Assembly: GCF_040822065.1 (NCBI RefSeq) | Contig: NZ_CP162005.1 | Span: 3,534,001 to 3,598,000 of the forward strand | Reading direction: 5' to 3' | DNA length: 64,000 nt | From: Pedobacter sp. WC2423 | GTDB lineage: Bacteria; Bacteroidota; Bacteroidia; Sphingobacteriales; Sphingobacteriaceae | Shown here: piece by piece, positions 8,300 to 15,611 of the stretch | Numbering within the stretch: position 1 is the stretch's first letter | How the letters are laid out: every line of letters starts with the position of its first letter | The notes under the pieces: model-generated | What the model saw: the letters and a program-made list of their open reading frames with translations, nothing else | Told to the model about the DNA's origin: nothing | Database searches by the model: none | Made by a program: the position numbers and the translations under genes

Positions 8300-10840
8300 T
8301 CAGCCAATTTTCTGGTCTACTAACTGCATGAGCAGGCCAAGTCTTTTGATTAAATATTCCAGCTTGTCCTGATGCTCCGGTTGAATATCCTGTATCTCAG
8401 AGAGTTCAATTTCCATCGTCCGGAATTCTGCGGCAAGCTGTCCTGATCCCATTTGTGCCGTTCTGCCGGCGATACGGTGAACAATTAACCTGGCTAAAGG
8501 CTGATCATTGGTGTGGATACTTTGCTGAAGTTCCACCATATCATGCTGGCAGTCTTCCTTAAATCTGTTCAGAATACTTAATAACAATTCCTGATCACCA
8601 AAAGTCATCTTTTCTACAACTGCAGTATCCAATGCAATTCCGGCAAATTCGTCCGTTGCTTGTTTTTGAGGTACTGATTTAACCTTTTGCTCAACAGCAT
8701 TTTCAGGCAGTGCTGTTGTACTGAAAACATCAAGCAGATCACTTTCCCGGAATGGCTTCATAATCAGTCCATCAAACCCCTGCTGCAATACTGATTCCAG
8801 TTCCTCTGGTAAAACCTGGGCAGTCATTGCATATACCTTAACATCTAAAGGGATCTTAGCTTTCATCAAGACGCAAAGTTCTGCTCCCGAAATCTCAGGC
8901 ATCCGCATATCCATCAGAATATATTTAACTTCAGGATCCCAATCCGCAGCCAGCATAGCTGCCGGTGTATTAAAGCAGACATGAGCAATGTTCTTTTTCG
9001 TAAAAATGAGCTGACACAAATCCAGGATCAGCCGGTCATCATCTACTACCCATACTTTATCTTTCACATAAGTCTTTTCGCTGAGCTGTGCCACTTTACT
9101 TTCTCCAACTGGTACAGCTGCAATTTTGAAAGTCAGATATACAGTAAAAATGCTTCCTTCTCCGGGTTTACTTTTAACATAAATCCGTCCGTCCTGGTTT
9201 TCTACCAGTGATTTAATGATCGTAAGTCCCAGGCCTGCACCCGCTTTATTGTTCACTTCTTTATCCGGTGAATCAATCTGCTCAAATTCATTAAAAACAC
9301 GACTGCTTTCTTCTTCAGTTAATCCGATGCCCGTATCCTTTACCAGGAAAGTAAAATGCAGATTATCTGATTGCCGTTTATAAAAAACACTCAGCAGCAC
9401 TTCACCTGTTTGTGTAAATTTAATAGCATTACTCAGCAAATTATATAAAATCTGTTTCAGTCTAAAGGCATCTCCAACGACGAAATCAGTATCATGAAGC
9501 TCTATTTCTGTCCGCATTTTCAGATTTTTCTGCTCAGCTTGCGGCTCCATAATTATAATCACTTCTTCTAAAAGCTCCCTGATATTGAAGGTTTTTTGCT
9601 GAAAGGTGAATTTCCCCGAGATAATCCGGTTATAATCTAAAATTTCATTCACAATCTGTAGCAAATGCTCAGAAGAATGATAGATCGCATCAATATCTTT
9701 CTTTTTAGGATGTTCCTGCTCCCTGATAATTTCAGCATAACCAATAATAGATTGCAAAGGCGTTCTTATTTCATGACTCATATTGGAAAGGAAGCGTTGT
9801 TTTGCCATTCCATGATACTCTGCCTCATCCCTTGCCGCTTCCAGTTCTTTCCTGTAAAGATTGCTTTTCGTGATATCTGTTAAAATGAGGTATAACAAAA
9901 CGATGGTTAATAAGAAAAAACCGATCATAATAAAGCTTATCCTCGTGATCCCGGTATTCACTACTGCTTTTGCGGCTATACCATTTTGCTCTATCTGGGC
10001 AACTACCTCTGCTTCTACTTTTCTCAGAATATCAAGCATCTGACGGATCAGCACATCATTCGCATTGGCAAGAACAGCTTCTCTGTCCAAAAAACGCGCG
10101 CTTTTCAATTGCTGCTCTTTTGCTATGGTACGCAATGATTTTTCCAGTCCTTTCGCAATCACAGTCTCCCCTGCCAGGGCAATAGTATCCCTTTTTATTT
10201 TTTCTTCATTGGTAACCTGGTAAGATTTATCTTCTTCTTCCTTTTTCTTATTAAACAGGCGGTTGAAAAATCCTTTGCGCTGTTTAGACTCATCGACAGG
10301 CAATATCGTAACCGTGGAAGTCTTTTTTTCTGTGGTGACAATGGTACTGTCCTGTTGCTGCGGTCCTTTGTTAACCAGCTCATTCAACTTTCGAACTTCC
10401 TGAGTAAACGATTTATTATTGACCAGCCCCTCTCTGACTTTAAGGTAGCTGATAAATTGTTTATCTCTTTGTACCAATAGTTTTTCTATAGATTTAATCC
10501 TGCTCAGCTGAACAGAATCGGCAGCATACATCCCTCCTAAAGTGTCCAGCATCAGCCTGAGCTGCCCGGATTGTTTAAAGAAGTTGCTATAATTACCTGG
10601 TGAGTTGAAAGCCAGGTTTTTTTGCTGCTGATCCAGACTCGCTATTTTTCGTGAGACCATGTTAACCAGCCGCAGTTTGACGTTAGGTGTGGAGATGGTA
10701 TCCACTGTATCCAGCATCTCATCAAAGGCTATTTTGCTGACTCCCCAGGCTAAAAAAAGGGCAAAGAAGGCCAGGATGAAACCTATTATAATTTTGCCTT
10801 TGGCATCGCTTAAAAAACTTTTCCGGGAAACATCTATCAT
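8300..10840 (-). CDS. Hybrid sensor histidine kinase (HisKA-HATPase-REC-HPt)
   Basis: An 846-residue membrane kinase. Transmembrane helices at about 14-35 and 300-322 enclose a helical sensor region with a lysine-rich stretch. The dimerisation/phospho-acceptor domain has His356 in NMSHEIRTP. The ATP-binding domain shows the N box (NLLSNAIKF), DTGIGL and GAGLGL. A receiver domain follows with Asp644 in LMDMRMP, then a C-terminal HPt domain with His788 in IVHRIAGR. This is a complete phosphorelay in one chain, which can pass phosphate on to an external receiver such as the convergent NtrC-type regulator. The gene starts 50 bases after alkB on the same strand, so it could be read through from the alkylation-repair operon. 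The signal is unknown. Confidence 0.93.
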   Translation of the reverse strand: MIDVSRKSFLSDAKGKIIIGFILAFFALFLAWGVSKIAFDEMLDTVDTISTPNVKLRLVNMVSRKIASLDQQQKNLAFNSPGNYSNFFKQSGQLRLMLDTLGGMYAADSVQLSRIKSIEKLLVQRDKQFISYLKVREGLVNNKSFTQEVRKLNELVNKGPQQQDSTIVTTEKKTSTVTILPVDESKQRKGFFNRLFNKKKEEEDKSYQVTNEEKIKRDTIALAGETVIAKGLEKSLRTIAKEQQLKSARFLDREAVLANANDVLIRQMLDILRKVEAEVVAQIEQNGIAAKAVVNTGITRISFIMIGFFLLTIVLLYLILTDITKSNLYRKELEAARDEAEYHGMAKQRFLSNMSHEIRTPLQSIIGYAEIIREQEHPKKKDIDAIYHSSEHLLQIVNEILDYNRIISGKFTFQQKTFNIRELLEEVIIIMEPQAEQKNLKMRTEIELHDTDFVVGDAFRLKQILYNLLSNAIKFTQTGEVLLSVFYKRQSDNLHFTFLVKDTGIGLTEEESSRVFNEFEQIDSPDKEVNNKAGAGLGLTIIKSLVENQDGRIYVKSKPGEGSIFTVYLTFKIAAVPVGESKVAQLSEKTYVKDKVWVVDDDRLILDLCQLIFTKKNIAHVCFNTPAAMLAADWDPEVKYILMDMRMPEISGAELCVLMKAKIPLDVKVYAMTAQVLPEELESVLQQGFDGLIMKPFRESDLLDVFSTTALPENAVEQKVKSVPQKQATDEFAGIALDTAVVEKMTFGDQELLLSILNRFKEDCQHDMVELQQSIHTNDQPLARLIVHRIAGRTAQMGSGQLAAEFRTMEIELSEIQDIQPEHQDKLEYLIKRLGLLMQLVDQKIG

Positions 10841-10890
10841 TCGCTGGTTTTGATAATATCCAGTAAAGATAACAAGATCAAAAGAATTTG

Positions 10891-11490
10891 TTATACGATA
10901 GTCCTGAAGGTTAGGTTTATTCTCGGGCGGGTAACTTTAGTGGTTGTTGGCAAACGGTGCAGCCAGTGCGTTTGTGTTTCACCTTTCATGACTAATAAAC
11001 TTCCATTTTCCAGCAGCAGGGAAACCACTTGTTTCGTGCCTTTATGTTTGAAAGCAAATTTACGTTCCGCACCAAAACTCACCGAAGCGATCGTGGTATT
11101 CCTGCCCAGCGATTTCTCATCATCACTATGCCATGCCATCCCTTCCTCACCATCATGGTATAAATTAAGCAGACAGGAATTAAACCGCGCACCCGTTTGC
11201 TCCTCTACCAGCTGTTTTAAGGCCAGCAGGTCTTCTGTCCATAAAAGGGCATGTTTGGTTGTATTGGAATACGTGTAGGCATATTCAGCATCTCCATACC
11301 ACGCAACTTTCCTTTTGGTGATAATATGTTTACCAAAAATAACTGCTTCATCATTTTTCCAGATGATTTCATTCCTCAGGCGCTCCAGATAGTAAGTGAG
11401 TTTACCAGCAGGTATTAATTGTCCATAATAAATTACTTCACCATCATAAGGCAGCAAATTCACTAATTCTCCGGTACTGAATAAATCCAT
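10891..11490 (-). CDS. alkB: AlkB-like 2-oxoglutarate/Fe(II) DNA dealkylase
   Basis: A 199-residue dioxygenase that would remove alkyl groups from DNA bases (1-methyladenine, 3-methylcytosine) by oxidation. The metal ligands His121 and Asp123 lie in MAWHSDDE and the third, His178, in THWLHRLP. Arg190 and Arg196 in RPRINLTFR are the 2-oxoglutarate-binding arginines of the family. The start overlaps the end of the Ada-like zinc protein gene by 28 bases, which indicates translational coupling in a four-gene repair operon. It resembles the ALKBH2/3-like AlkB group; substrate preference cannot be read from the sequence. Confidence 0.92.
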   Translation of the reverse strand: MDLFSTGELVNLLPYDGEVIYYGQLIPAGKLTYYLERLRNEIIWKNDEAVIFGKHIITKRKVAWYGDAEYAYTYSNTTKHALLWTEDLLALKQLVEEQTGARFNSCLLNLYHDGEEGMAWHSDDEKSLGRNTTIASVSFGAERKFAFKHKGTKQVVSLLLENGSLLVMKGETQTHWLHRLPTTTKVTRPRINLTFRTIV

Positions 11491-11732
11491 TTCTTATATA
11501 AGTTTCTTTTGCAATTTCCGCATGGACGGAATCCGTTTGCTATGGCTTGCTGTTCATCTGTAAAAAACACCCTGTTCTCCGCCTTCATCCGCTTTCCGCT
11601 TTTACAGTTCAGCAGTCCATAGATCTTTAGTTTTTTATTTCCACCTAAGGTAATTATACCTTTTTTGATCAGCATTCTCAGCTGTACAGCACTAATTTCT
11701 GTATGATTGAGCAAATTTACAGGATTCATCAA
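11463..11732 (-). CDS. Stand-alone Ada-type metal-binding domain protein
   Basis: An 89-residue protein matching the N-terminal methylphosphotriester domain of Ada: a cysteine loop (LLNCKSGKRM), then ENRVFF and GFRPCGNCK. In E. coli Ada the zinc is held by Cys38, Cys42, Cys69 and Cys72. Here Cys43, Cys71 and Cys74 correspond to three of these, but the position of Cys42 is Lys47. The protein therefore either binds metal differently or has lost methyl-acceptor activity. It lies between the 2OG oxygenase and alkB genes in a tight operon with an AraC-MGMT gene that lacks this domain. Family membership is inferred from motif spacing. Confidence 0.8.
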   Translation of the reverse strand: MMNPVNLLNHTEISAVQLRMLIKKGIITLGGNKKLKIYGLLNCKSGKRMKAENRVFFTDEQQAIANGFRPCGNCKRNLYKKWIYSVPEN

Positions 11733-11734
11733 AT

Positions 11735-12448
11735 TTAAGTTAATGCATCGTGAAATATAATGCCCACCGCATAACGTTCCCCGCTTTGTACCTCACTGAT
11801 TCCATGCTTCATTTTTAGCTGATAATATCCTTTGCTACCTTTTGCAGGTCTGAAATTGGTGGTGAACAACAACAGATCTCCTTTGCAGGGTTTTAATACC
11901 ATAGCTTTAGACTGTGCTCTGGGATTTTGCTGGGTCAGCACAAACTCACCACCTTCATAATCTTCTCCAGGTTCATTTAAGAACAACACCAGCTGTATCG
12001 GAAAATAAAGATCTCCATAAAGATCCTGATGCAGCGTGTTATATCCCCCCTGCCCATATTTCAAAATCAGTACTGCCGGTTTAGTTTGCTGCTGCGCTTT
12101 ACACCTTGCTAAAAATTCTTCATGAAGCAGCGGATATTGATTATCCAGCTGAAGAACCTTCATCCAGGTATTCGCAATCGGAGCAAGATGGGGATAAACT
12201 GTTGTTCTGATAGACTGGACCAATGCCGGTAAAGGATAATTGAAATATTTATATTCTCCGATACCAAAACGGTATCTTTCCATTATCACTGTTTTCCGAT
12301 AACCATCCGGATTTTGATAATTACTGATCAGTCCGGCACAGTCTTCTGCTGTTAATATATTTTTAAGTACAGCATAACCCTGATCGTGCATACTTTCTGT
12401 AACCCGCTGCCAGTCGGCAGCTGCTATTTTCTCTTCAACTGTCTTCAT
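11735..12448 (-). CDS. 2OG-Fe(II) oxygenase, prolyl-4-hydroxylase-like
   Basis: A 237-residue double-stranded beta-helix dioxygenase. The likely iron ligands are His140 and Asp142 in TLHQDLYG and His215 in MKHGIS, with Arg225 (GERYAVGI) as 2-oxoglutarate binder; YEGGEFVL and KGDLLLF fit the core strands. It starts 1 base after the stop of the AraC-MGMT gene and ends 2 bases before the Ada-like zinc protein. It is therefore co-expressed with alkylation repair and probably takes part in it, although no DNA substrate has been assigned to it from sequence. It is not an AlkB sequence. Confidence 0.85.
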   Translation of the reverse strand: MKTVEEKIAAADWQRVTESMHDQGYAVLKNILTAEDCAGLISNYQNPDGYRKTVIMERYRFGIGEYKYFNYPLPALVQSIRTTVYPHLAPIANTWMKVLQLDNQYPLLHEEFLARCKAQQQTKPAVLILKYGQGGYNTLHQDLYGDLYFPIQLVLFLNEPGEDYEGGEFVLTQQNPRAQSKAMVLKPCKGDLLLFTTNFRPAKGSKGYYQLKMKHGISEVQSGERYAVGIIFHDALT

Positions 12449-12449
12449 C

Positions 12450-13325
12450 TTATGCTTCGCTGGTTGTCATTGCCGCTTCCCACCCAATTATAGCCGTTTT
12501 GCGCGTACTTCCCCAGTGGTATTGACCTAGTAAACCCGTAGACTGAATGATGCGGTGACAGGGAATGATAAAGGCTACCGGATTAGCACCTATGGCTGAA
12601 CCTACAGCTCTGGATGCAGATGGCAGACCTATCTCTCTGGCAACAGCACCATAAGTTGTCAATTGTCCAGCCGGGATTTTCAATAAAGTTTCCCATACTT
12701 TCAATTGAAAATCCGTTCCTTTTAAATGTAATTTGATCTCACTGATCCGATCCCAGTCTTGTCTAAAAATATAAAGGGCATGCTGTTGAGCAGCATCAGC
12801 AAATTGCTGGTAAACAGCATTGGGAAATTTCGTTTTCAAGTCTTCCAGTGCATCTTCAGCATGCTCAGTAAAAGCAATATGACAAATTCCCTTAGGTGTT
12901 GAAGCTACCAGGATGTTACCAAAGGGGGTCTCAGCAAAGCTATAGTTGATAGTCAGGTTCTCTCCACCATTTTTATATTCACCAGGCGTCATTCCTTCAA
13001 TATTGACAAACAGATCATGCAGCCTGCTTGTTCCGGAAAGACCTGTTTCAAATGCAGTTTCAAACAGGGTAGCCTGGTTTTCTTTCAGCATTTTCTTCGC
13101 ATGTTCAACGGTCAGGTATTGCAGAAATTTCTTTGGGCTTACTCCTGCCCACTCCGTAAATAACCGTTGAAAGTGAAAGGGGCTGAGATTTATTTTTTCG
13201 GCGACTTCTTCCAGACCGGGCTGGGTTTTAAAGTTACCATTGATATAACTGATTGCCTGGGCAATGCGGCTATAATTAGTTTCTTCCTGTGCTTTCATTT
13301 TTTCGTATAATTTATTTGACCACAC
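12450..13325 (-). CDS. ada: AraC-type regulator fused to O6-methylguanine-DNA methyltransferase (Ada lacking its N-domain)
   Basis: A 291-residue fusion. Residues 15-110 form an AraC-family HTH pair (LEEVAEKINLSPFHFQRLF, TAFETGLSGTSRLHDLFV). Residues 130-285 form the alkyltransferase, with acceptor Cys256 in IPCHRII and the helix GAVAREIGLPSASRAVG. It repairs O6-methylguanine by suicidal methyl transfer and probably activates its own operon. E. coli Ada carries an extra N-terminal zinc domain that senses methylphosphotriesters; here that domain is absent from this gene and a version of it is encoded two genes downstream. It is the first gene of the operon. How the AraC part is switched on is therefore unclear. 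Confidence 0.92.
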   Translation of the reverse strand: MWSNKLYEKMKAQEETNYSRIAQAISYINGNFKTQPGLEEVAEKINLSPFHFQRLFTEWAGVSPKKFLQYLTVEHAKKMLKENQATLFETAFETGLSGTSRLHDLFVNIEGMTPGEYKNGGENLTINYSFAETPFGNILVASTPKGICHIAFTEHAEDALEDLKTKFPNAVYQQFADAAQQHALYIFRQDWDRISEIKLHLKGTDFQLKVWETLLKIPAGQLTTYGAVAREIGLPSASRAVGSAIGANPVAFIIPCHRIIQSTGLLGQYHWGSTRKTAIIGWEAAMTTSEA

Positions 13326-13380
13326 AAAAATAGAGACCAGAACAAGCTTTAACCACCCGAAACTTGCTCAGTTTCAACAA

Positions 13381-13935
13381 TCATTTACTGCCTGTAACTT
13401 CATTGAGTTCTTTCATGTACAGGTAATAAGCAGCAATATAAGTGAGCTCATGATGCCCAGGTTTAGCAATAAACTGTTTGAAATCATCAATATCATTTTG
13501 GGTAAAACCCATTTTCACGAAAAAGGGCTGAGCAAGATCCCACTCTTCCAGGTTAACCTTTCTATTTTCAAGGCTCTTATAGAGCTGTAAGGATTCTACA
13601 AATTGGCGATAGTCTTGTGTATCCTTAAATTTATCCATAAATCCAATCATCGTACGGTAAGTAGCGGGCTGTCCTTCATCCATCGCAGTGCGTAAAAATG
13701 CAGAAAGTACCGATCCTTTTAGCAGCACACTATCCACATTTCCATAGTTTCCACAATGTTTTAAGATTTGAAGATCCCTTAAAAAAAGAGAATCATTTTG
13801 TAAAGTCTGATGCTTGGCGAAATAAGGCTCCTGATCAAGCACCTGGTTACAATCAATTCCTTTCTGTGCGAATGACACTAAATTTACTCCTGAAAGTAAG
13901 CCAGTCAATAGCGTATAAAAAATATATTTCTTCAT
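13381..13935 (-). CDS. Secreted hypothetical protein
   Basis: About 184 residues from ATG 13935, where a signal peptide begins (KKYIFYTLLTGLLSGVNLVSFAQ). An upstream in-frame start at 13962 would add nine residues before it and is less likely. The mature part is helical and mixed-charge with two cysteines; there is no motif I recognise. It is divergent from the bacteriocin-like operon, with about 165 bases between it and the conserved 5' block. A link to that operon, for example as an immunity protein, cannot be shown and is not supported by homology. Confidence 0.7.
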   Translation of the reverse strand: MKKYIFYTLLTGLLSGVNLVSFAQKGIDCNQVLDQEPYFAKHQTLQNDSLFLRDLQILKHCGNYGNVDSVLLKGSVLSAFLRTAMDEGQPATYRTMIGFMDKFKDTQDYRQFVESLQLYKSLENRKVNLEEWDLAQPFFVKMGFTQNDIDDFKQFIAKPGHHELTYIAAYYLYMKELNEVTGSK

Positions 13936-14100
13936 AAAAAAATAACCCTGCAAGGCAGACAAGGTAACAAAATCCTGTTATCAACATGAATTGTCTGCGC
14001 ATATTTACATAGCGCGGTTTCCATACTGACAAATAATGAATAAATTGAATAAGAAGCACCGCCATGTTTTTAACTTCTTATTTTCTAATTTCGATTCAGC

Positions 14101-14147
14101 GTTTGACCAGAGAGGCGTACCCTGAAAAGCCTTAAATGAGTAAGGAA
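14101..14147 (+). promoter_or_regulatory. Conserved 5' block, copy 1 (bacteriocin-like cassette 1)
   Basis: A 47-base segment ending exactly 22 bases before ATG 14170. It contains GTTTG-CCA, GGCGTA and CCTGAAAAGCCTT, then GAGTAAGGAA, and is nearly repeated at 18092-18139 at the same distance from the start of peptide 2. The last 28 bases differ at three positions only. It does not fit the TTG-N19-TAnnTTTG promoter, so it may bind another sigma factor or a regulator, or act in the leader RNA. Confidence 0.7.
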
Positions 14148-14169
14148 CTATTCGTAACAAGTTAGTATG

Positions 14170-14364
14170 ATGAAAAAATTAGAGTTAAAAAATCTTGGTG
14201 TTCAGGAAATGAACACAACGGAAATGTTAAATACCGAAGGCGGAAGTTTGCTGAGCTTCCTTGACGGATTAATGGGAGGTGTGAACACACTGTTAGGCAA
14301 TGTGGTGAATACGTTGAATAAAATATTATCTCCACTGATCAATATTGGCATCGGTCCTCTTTAA
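14170..14364 (+). CDS. Double-glycine-leader peptide 1 (bacteriocin-like)
   Basis: A 64-residue precursor. The leader (KNLGVQEMNTTEMLNTEGG) ends in Gly-Gly, the cleavage signal for C39 peptidase exporters. The core of about 39 residues, from SLLSFLDGLMGG, is hydrophobic and Gly/Asn-rich, has no cysteine and ends in GIGPL. I use ATG 14170, not the adjacent ATG 14167, because it aligns with the starts of the two homologous peptides and keeps the fixed 22-base distance to the conserved block. The HlyD and ABC exporter genes follow after a terminator. An unmodified class II bacteriocin-like toxin is the best guess; a signalling peptide is an alternative. Confidence 0.82.
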   Translation: MKKLELKNLGVQEMNTTEMLNTEGGSLLSFLDGLMGGVNTLLGNVVNTLNKILSPLINIGIGPL

Positions 14365-14390
14365 AAGATCAGCATTTAAAATGCTTACTG

Positions 14391-14430
14391 ATAACCGTTA
14401 TGCCCGATTGAAGCATAACGGTTATTTTAT
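14391..14430 (+). terminator. Terminator between peptide 1 and its exporter
   Basis: ATAACCGTTATGC and GCATAACGGTTAT pair perfectly around a 9-base loop, followed by TTTTAT. It probably limits read-through so that the peptide is made in excess of the exporter. The arms share CCGTTATGC with the terminator at 18621-18649. Confidence 0.88.
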
Positions 14431-14441
14431 ATACTGCCTGT

Positions 14442-15611
14442 ATGTCCCTGTCTAATTACACCATTGAAACTATATCGGGTAATTCCATCGTTCACCGGTC
14501 AAAGATTGGTAAGCCCAGCCAATTTATCTATATCGTCACCGTACTGGCTATCTTAGCTGTCTTTACCGCATTACCCTTTATTAAAACGCCAATCAGCGTA
14601 AAAAGCAATGGCCTTTTACAATCTTCTATGGAGAAAACAGAGCTTACTGTTCCTGTTAATGGCAGAATTACTCAGCTCGGATTGAAAGACAATAAAAAAG
14701 TAAAACAGGGCGACATCTTATTAGTTATTGATGCTTCTGCACCCAAAAAACAGGATGCTCTTGTACAAACACGCCAGGGACAGATCAGTGAATTTTTACA
14801 AGACCTGAATAAATTACTGGTATACATTCAATGGAATGGATATAGTTATCCAAATCCGAAAACTGGCCAGTATACTGCAGCCTGGCAGGAATTTGCACAG
14901 GAGTCTGAAACTGCCAGAATTGCGAAAGAACAGACGGAAACCACTTTTAACAGATATAATAAATTGTACCAGAGTAAAGTTGTGACTGAATCTGAATATG
15001 AAAAATATAAGTTTGAAAAAGAACAGGCGGCTTCTGCTTACCTGATGGTGACCAGCAAGTATAAAACCAGGTGGCAAACAGAAGCCAATCAATTCAGAAA
15101 TGAAATGCGTCAGCTTTCCAGCCAGCAGGTGGACTTAAACGAACAGAAAAAACAATATACTTTGAGGGCTCCGATCAGCGGCTCAGTTCAGAATCTTTCA
15201 GGTATCCAGAAAGACGCTTATGTATTTGCCAATCAAAAAATCGGAGAGCTATCTCCGGATACTAATATTACTGCTTTCTGTTATATCAAACCAGCAGATA
15301 TCGGGCTGATCAGAAAAGGACAAGAGGTCAGGTTCCAGGTGGATGCTTTTAATTATAACCAATGGGGACTGGCAACCGGACAAGTACTCGACATATCAGA
15401 TGATATTATCATTGTAAACAATCAGCCCGTATTTAAAGTGAGATGTAACCTGACCAGGAATTATTTAGTGTTAAAAAACGGTTATAAAGGATTTTTAAAA
15501 AAAGGCATGAACTTCACTGCGCGCTTCACTGTGACCGAGCGCAGTTTATATCAGTTACTATATGATAAAGTTGATGACTGGGTTAATCCAAATGTAAGCG
15601 ACAAAATATGA
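14442..15611 (+). CDS. HlyD-family membrane fusion protein (peptide exporter adaptor)
   Basis: A 389-residue periplasmic adaptor anchored by one N-terminal membrane helix (residues 30-48, FIYIVTVLAILAVFTALPF). The biotinyl-lipoyl-like half motifs flank a long coiled-coil hairpin of about 130 residues (120-240), followed by the beta-barrel region (TAFCYIKPADIGLIRKGQEV). It would link the inner-membrane ABC exporter to an outer-membrane channel, which is not encoded here. It overlaps the ABC gene by 4 bases (ATGA type), so the two are translationally coupled. Confidence 0.9.
   Translation: MSLSNYTIETISGNSIVHRSKIGKPSQFIYIVTVLAILAVFTALPFIKTPISVKSNGLLQSSMEKTELTVPVNGRITQLGLKDNKKVKQGDILLVIDASAPKKQDALVQTRQGQISEFLQDLNKLLVYIQWNGYSYPNPKTGQYTAAWQEFAQESETARIAKEQTETTFNRYNKLYQSKVVTESEYEKYKFEKEQAASAYLMVTSKYKTRWQTEANQFRNEMRQLSSQQVDLNEQKKQYTLRAPISGSVQNLSGIQKDAYVFANQKIGELSPDTNITAFCYIKPADIGLIRKGQEVRFQVDAFNYNQWGLATGQVLDISDDIIIVNNQPVFKVRCNLTRNYLVLKNGYKGFLKKGMNFTARFTVTERSLYQLLYDKVDDWVNPNVSDKI

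Noticed and set aside
10850..11278. 142-codon plus-strand frame opposite alkB
   Set aside because: Antisense shadow of alkB with Ser/Cys-rich low-complexity sequence and no domain.
13853..14065. 70-codon minus-strand frame with hydrophobic content, considered as an immunity protein for the bacteriocin-like module
   Set aside because: It overlaps the start of the secreted protein gene in another frame, runs through the signal-peptide coding region (which explains the hydrophobicity), and has no homologous frame at the second cassette.
14036..14125. Short plus-strand frame (MNKLNKKHRHVFNFLF...) resembling MNELNKHQ at 17929
   Set aside because: The similarity covers only the first codons, the frames differ in length and one runs through the conserved 5' block; probably shared upstream DNA, not a peptide gene.
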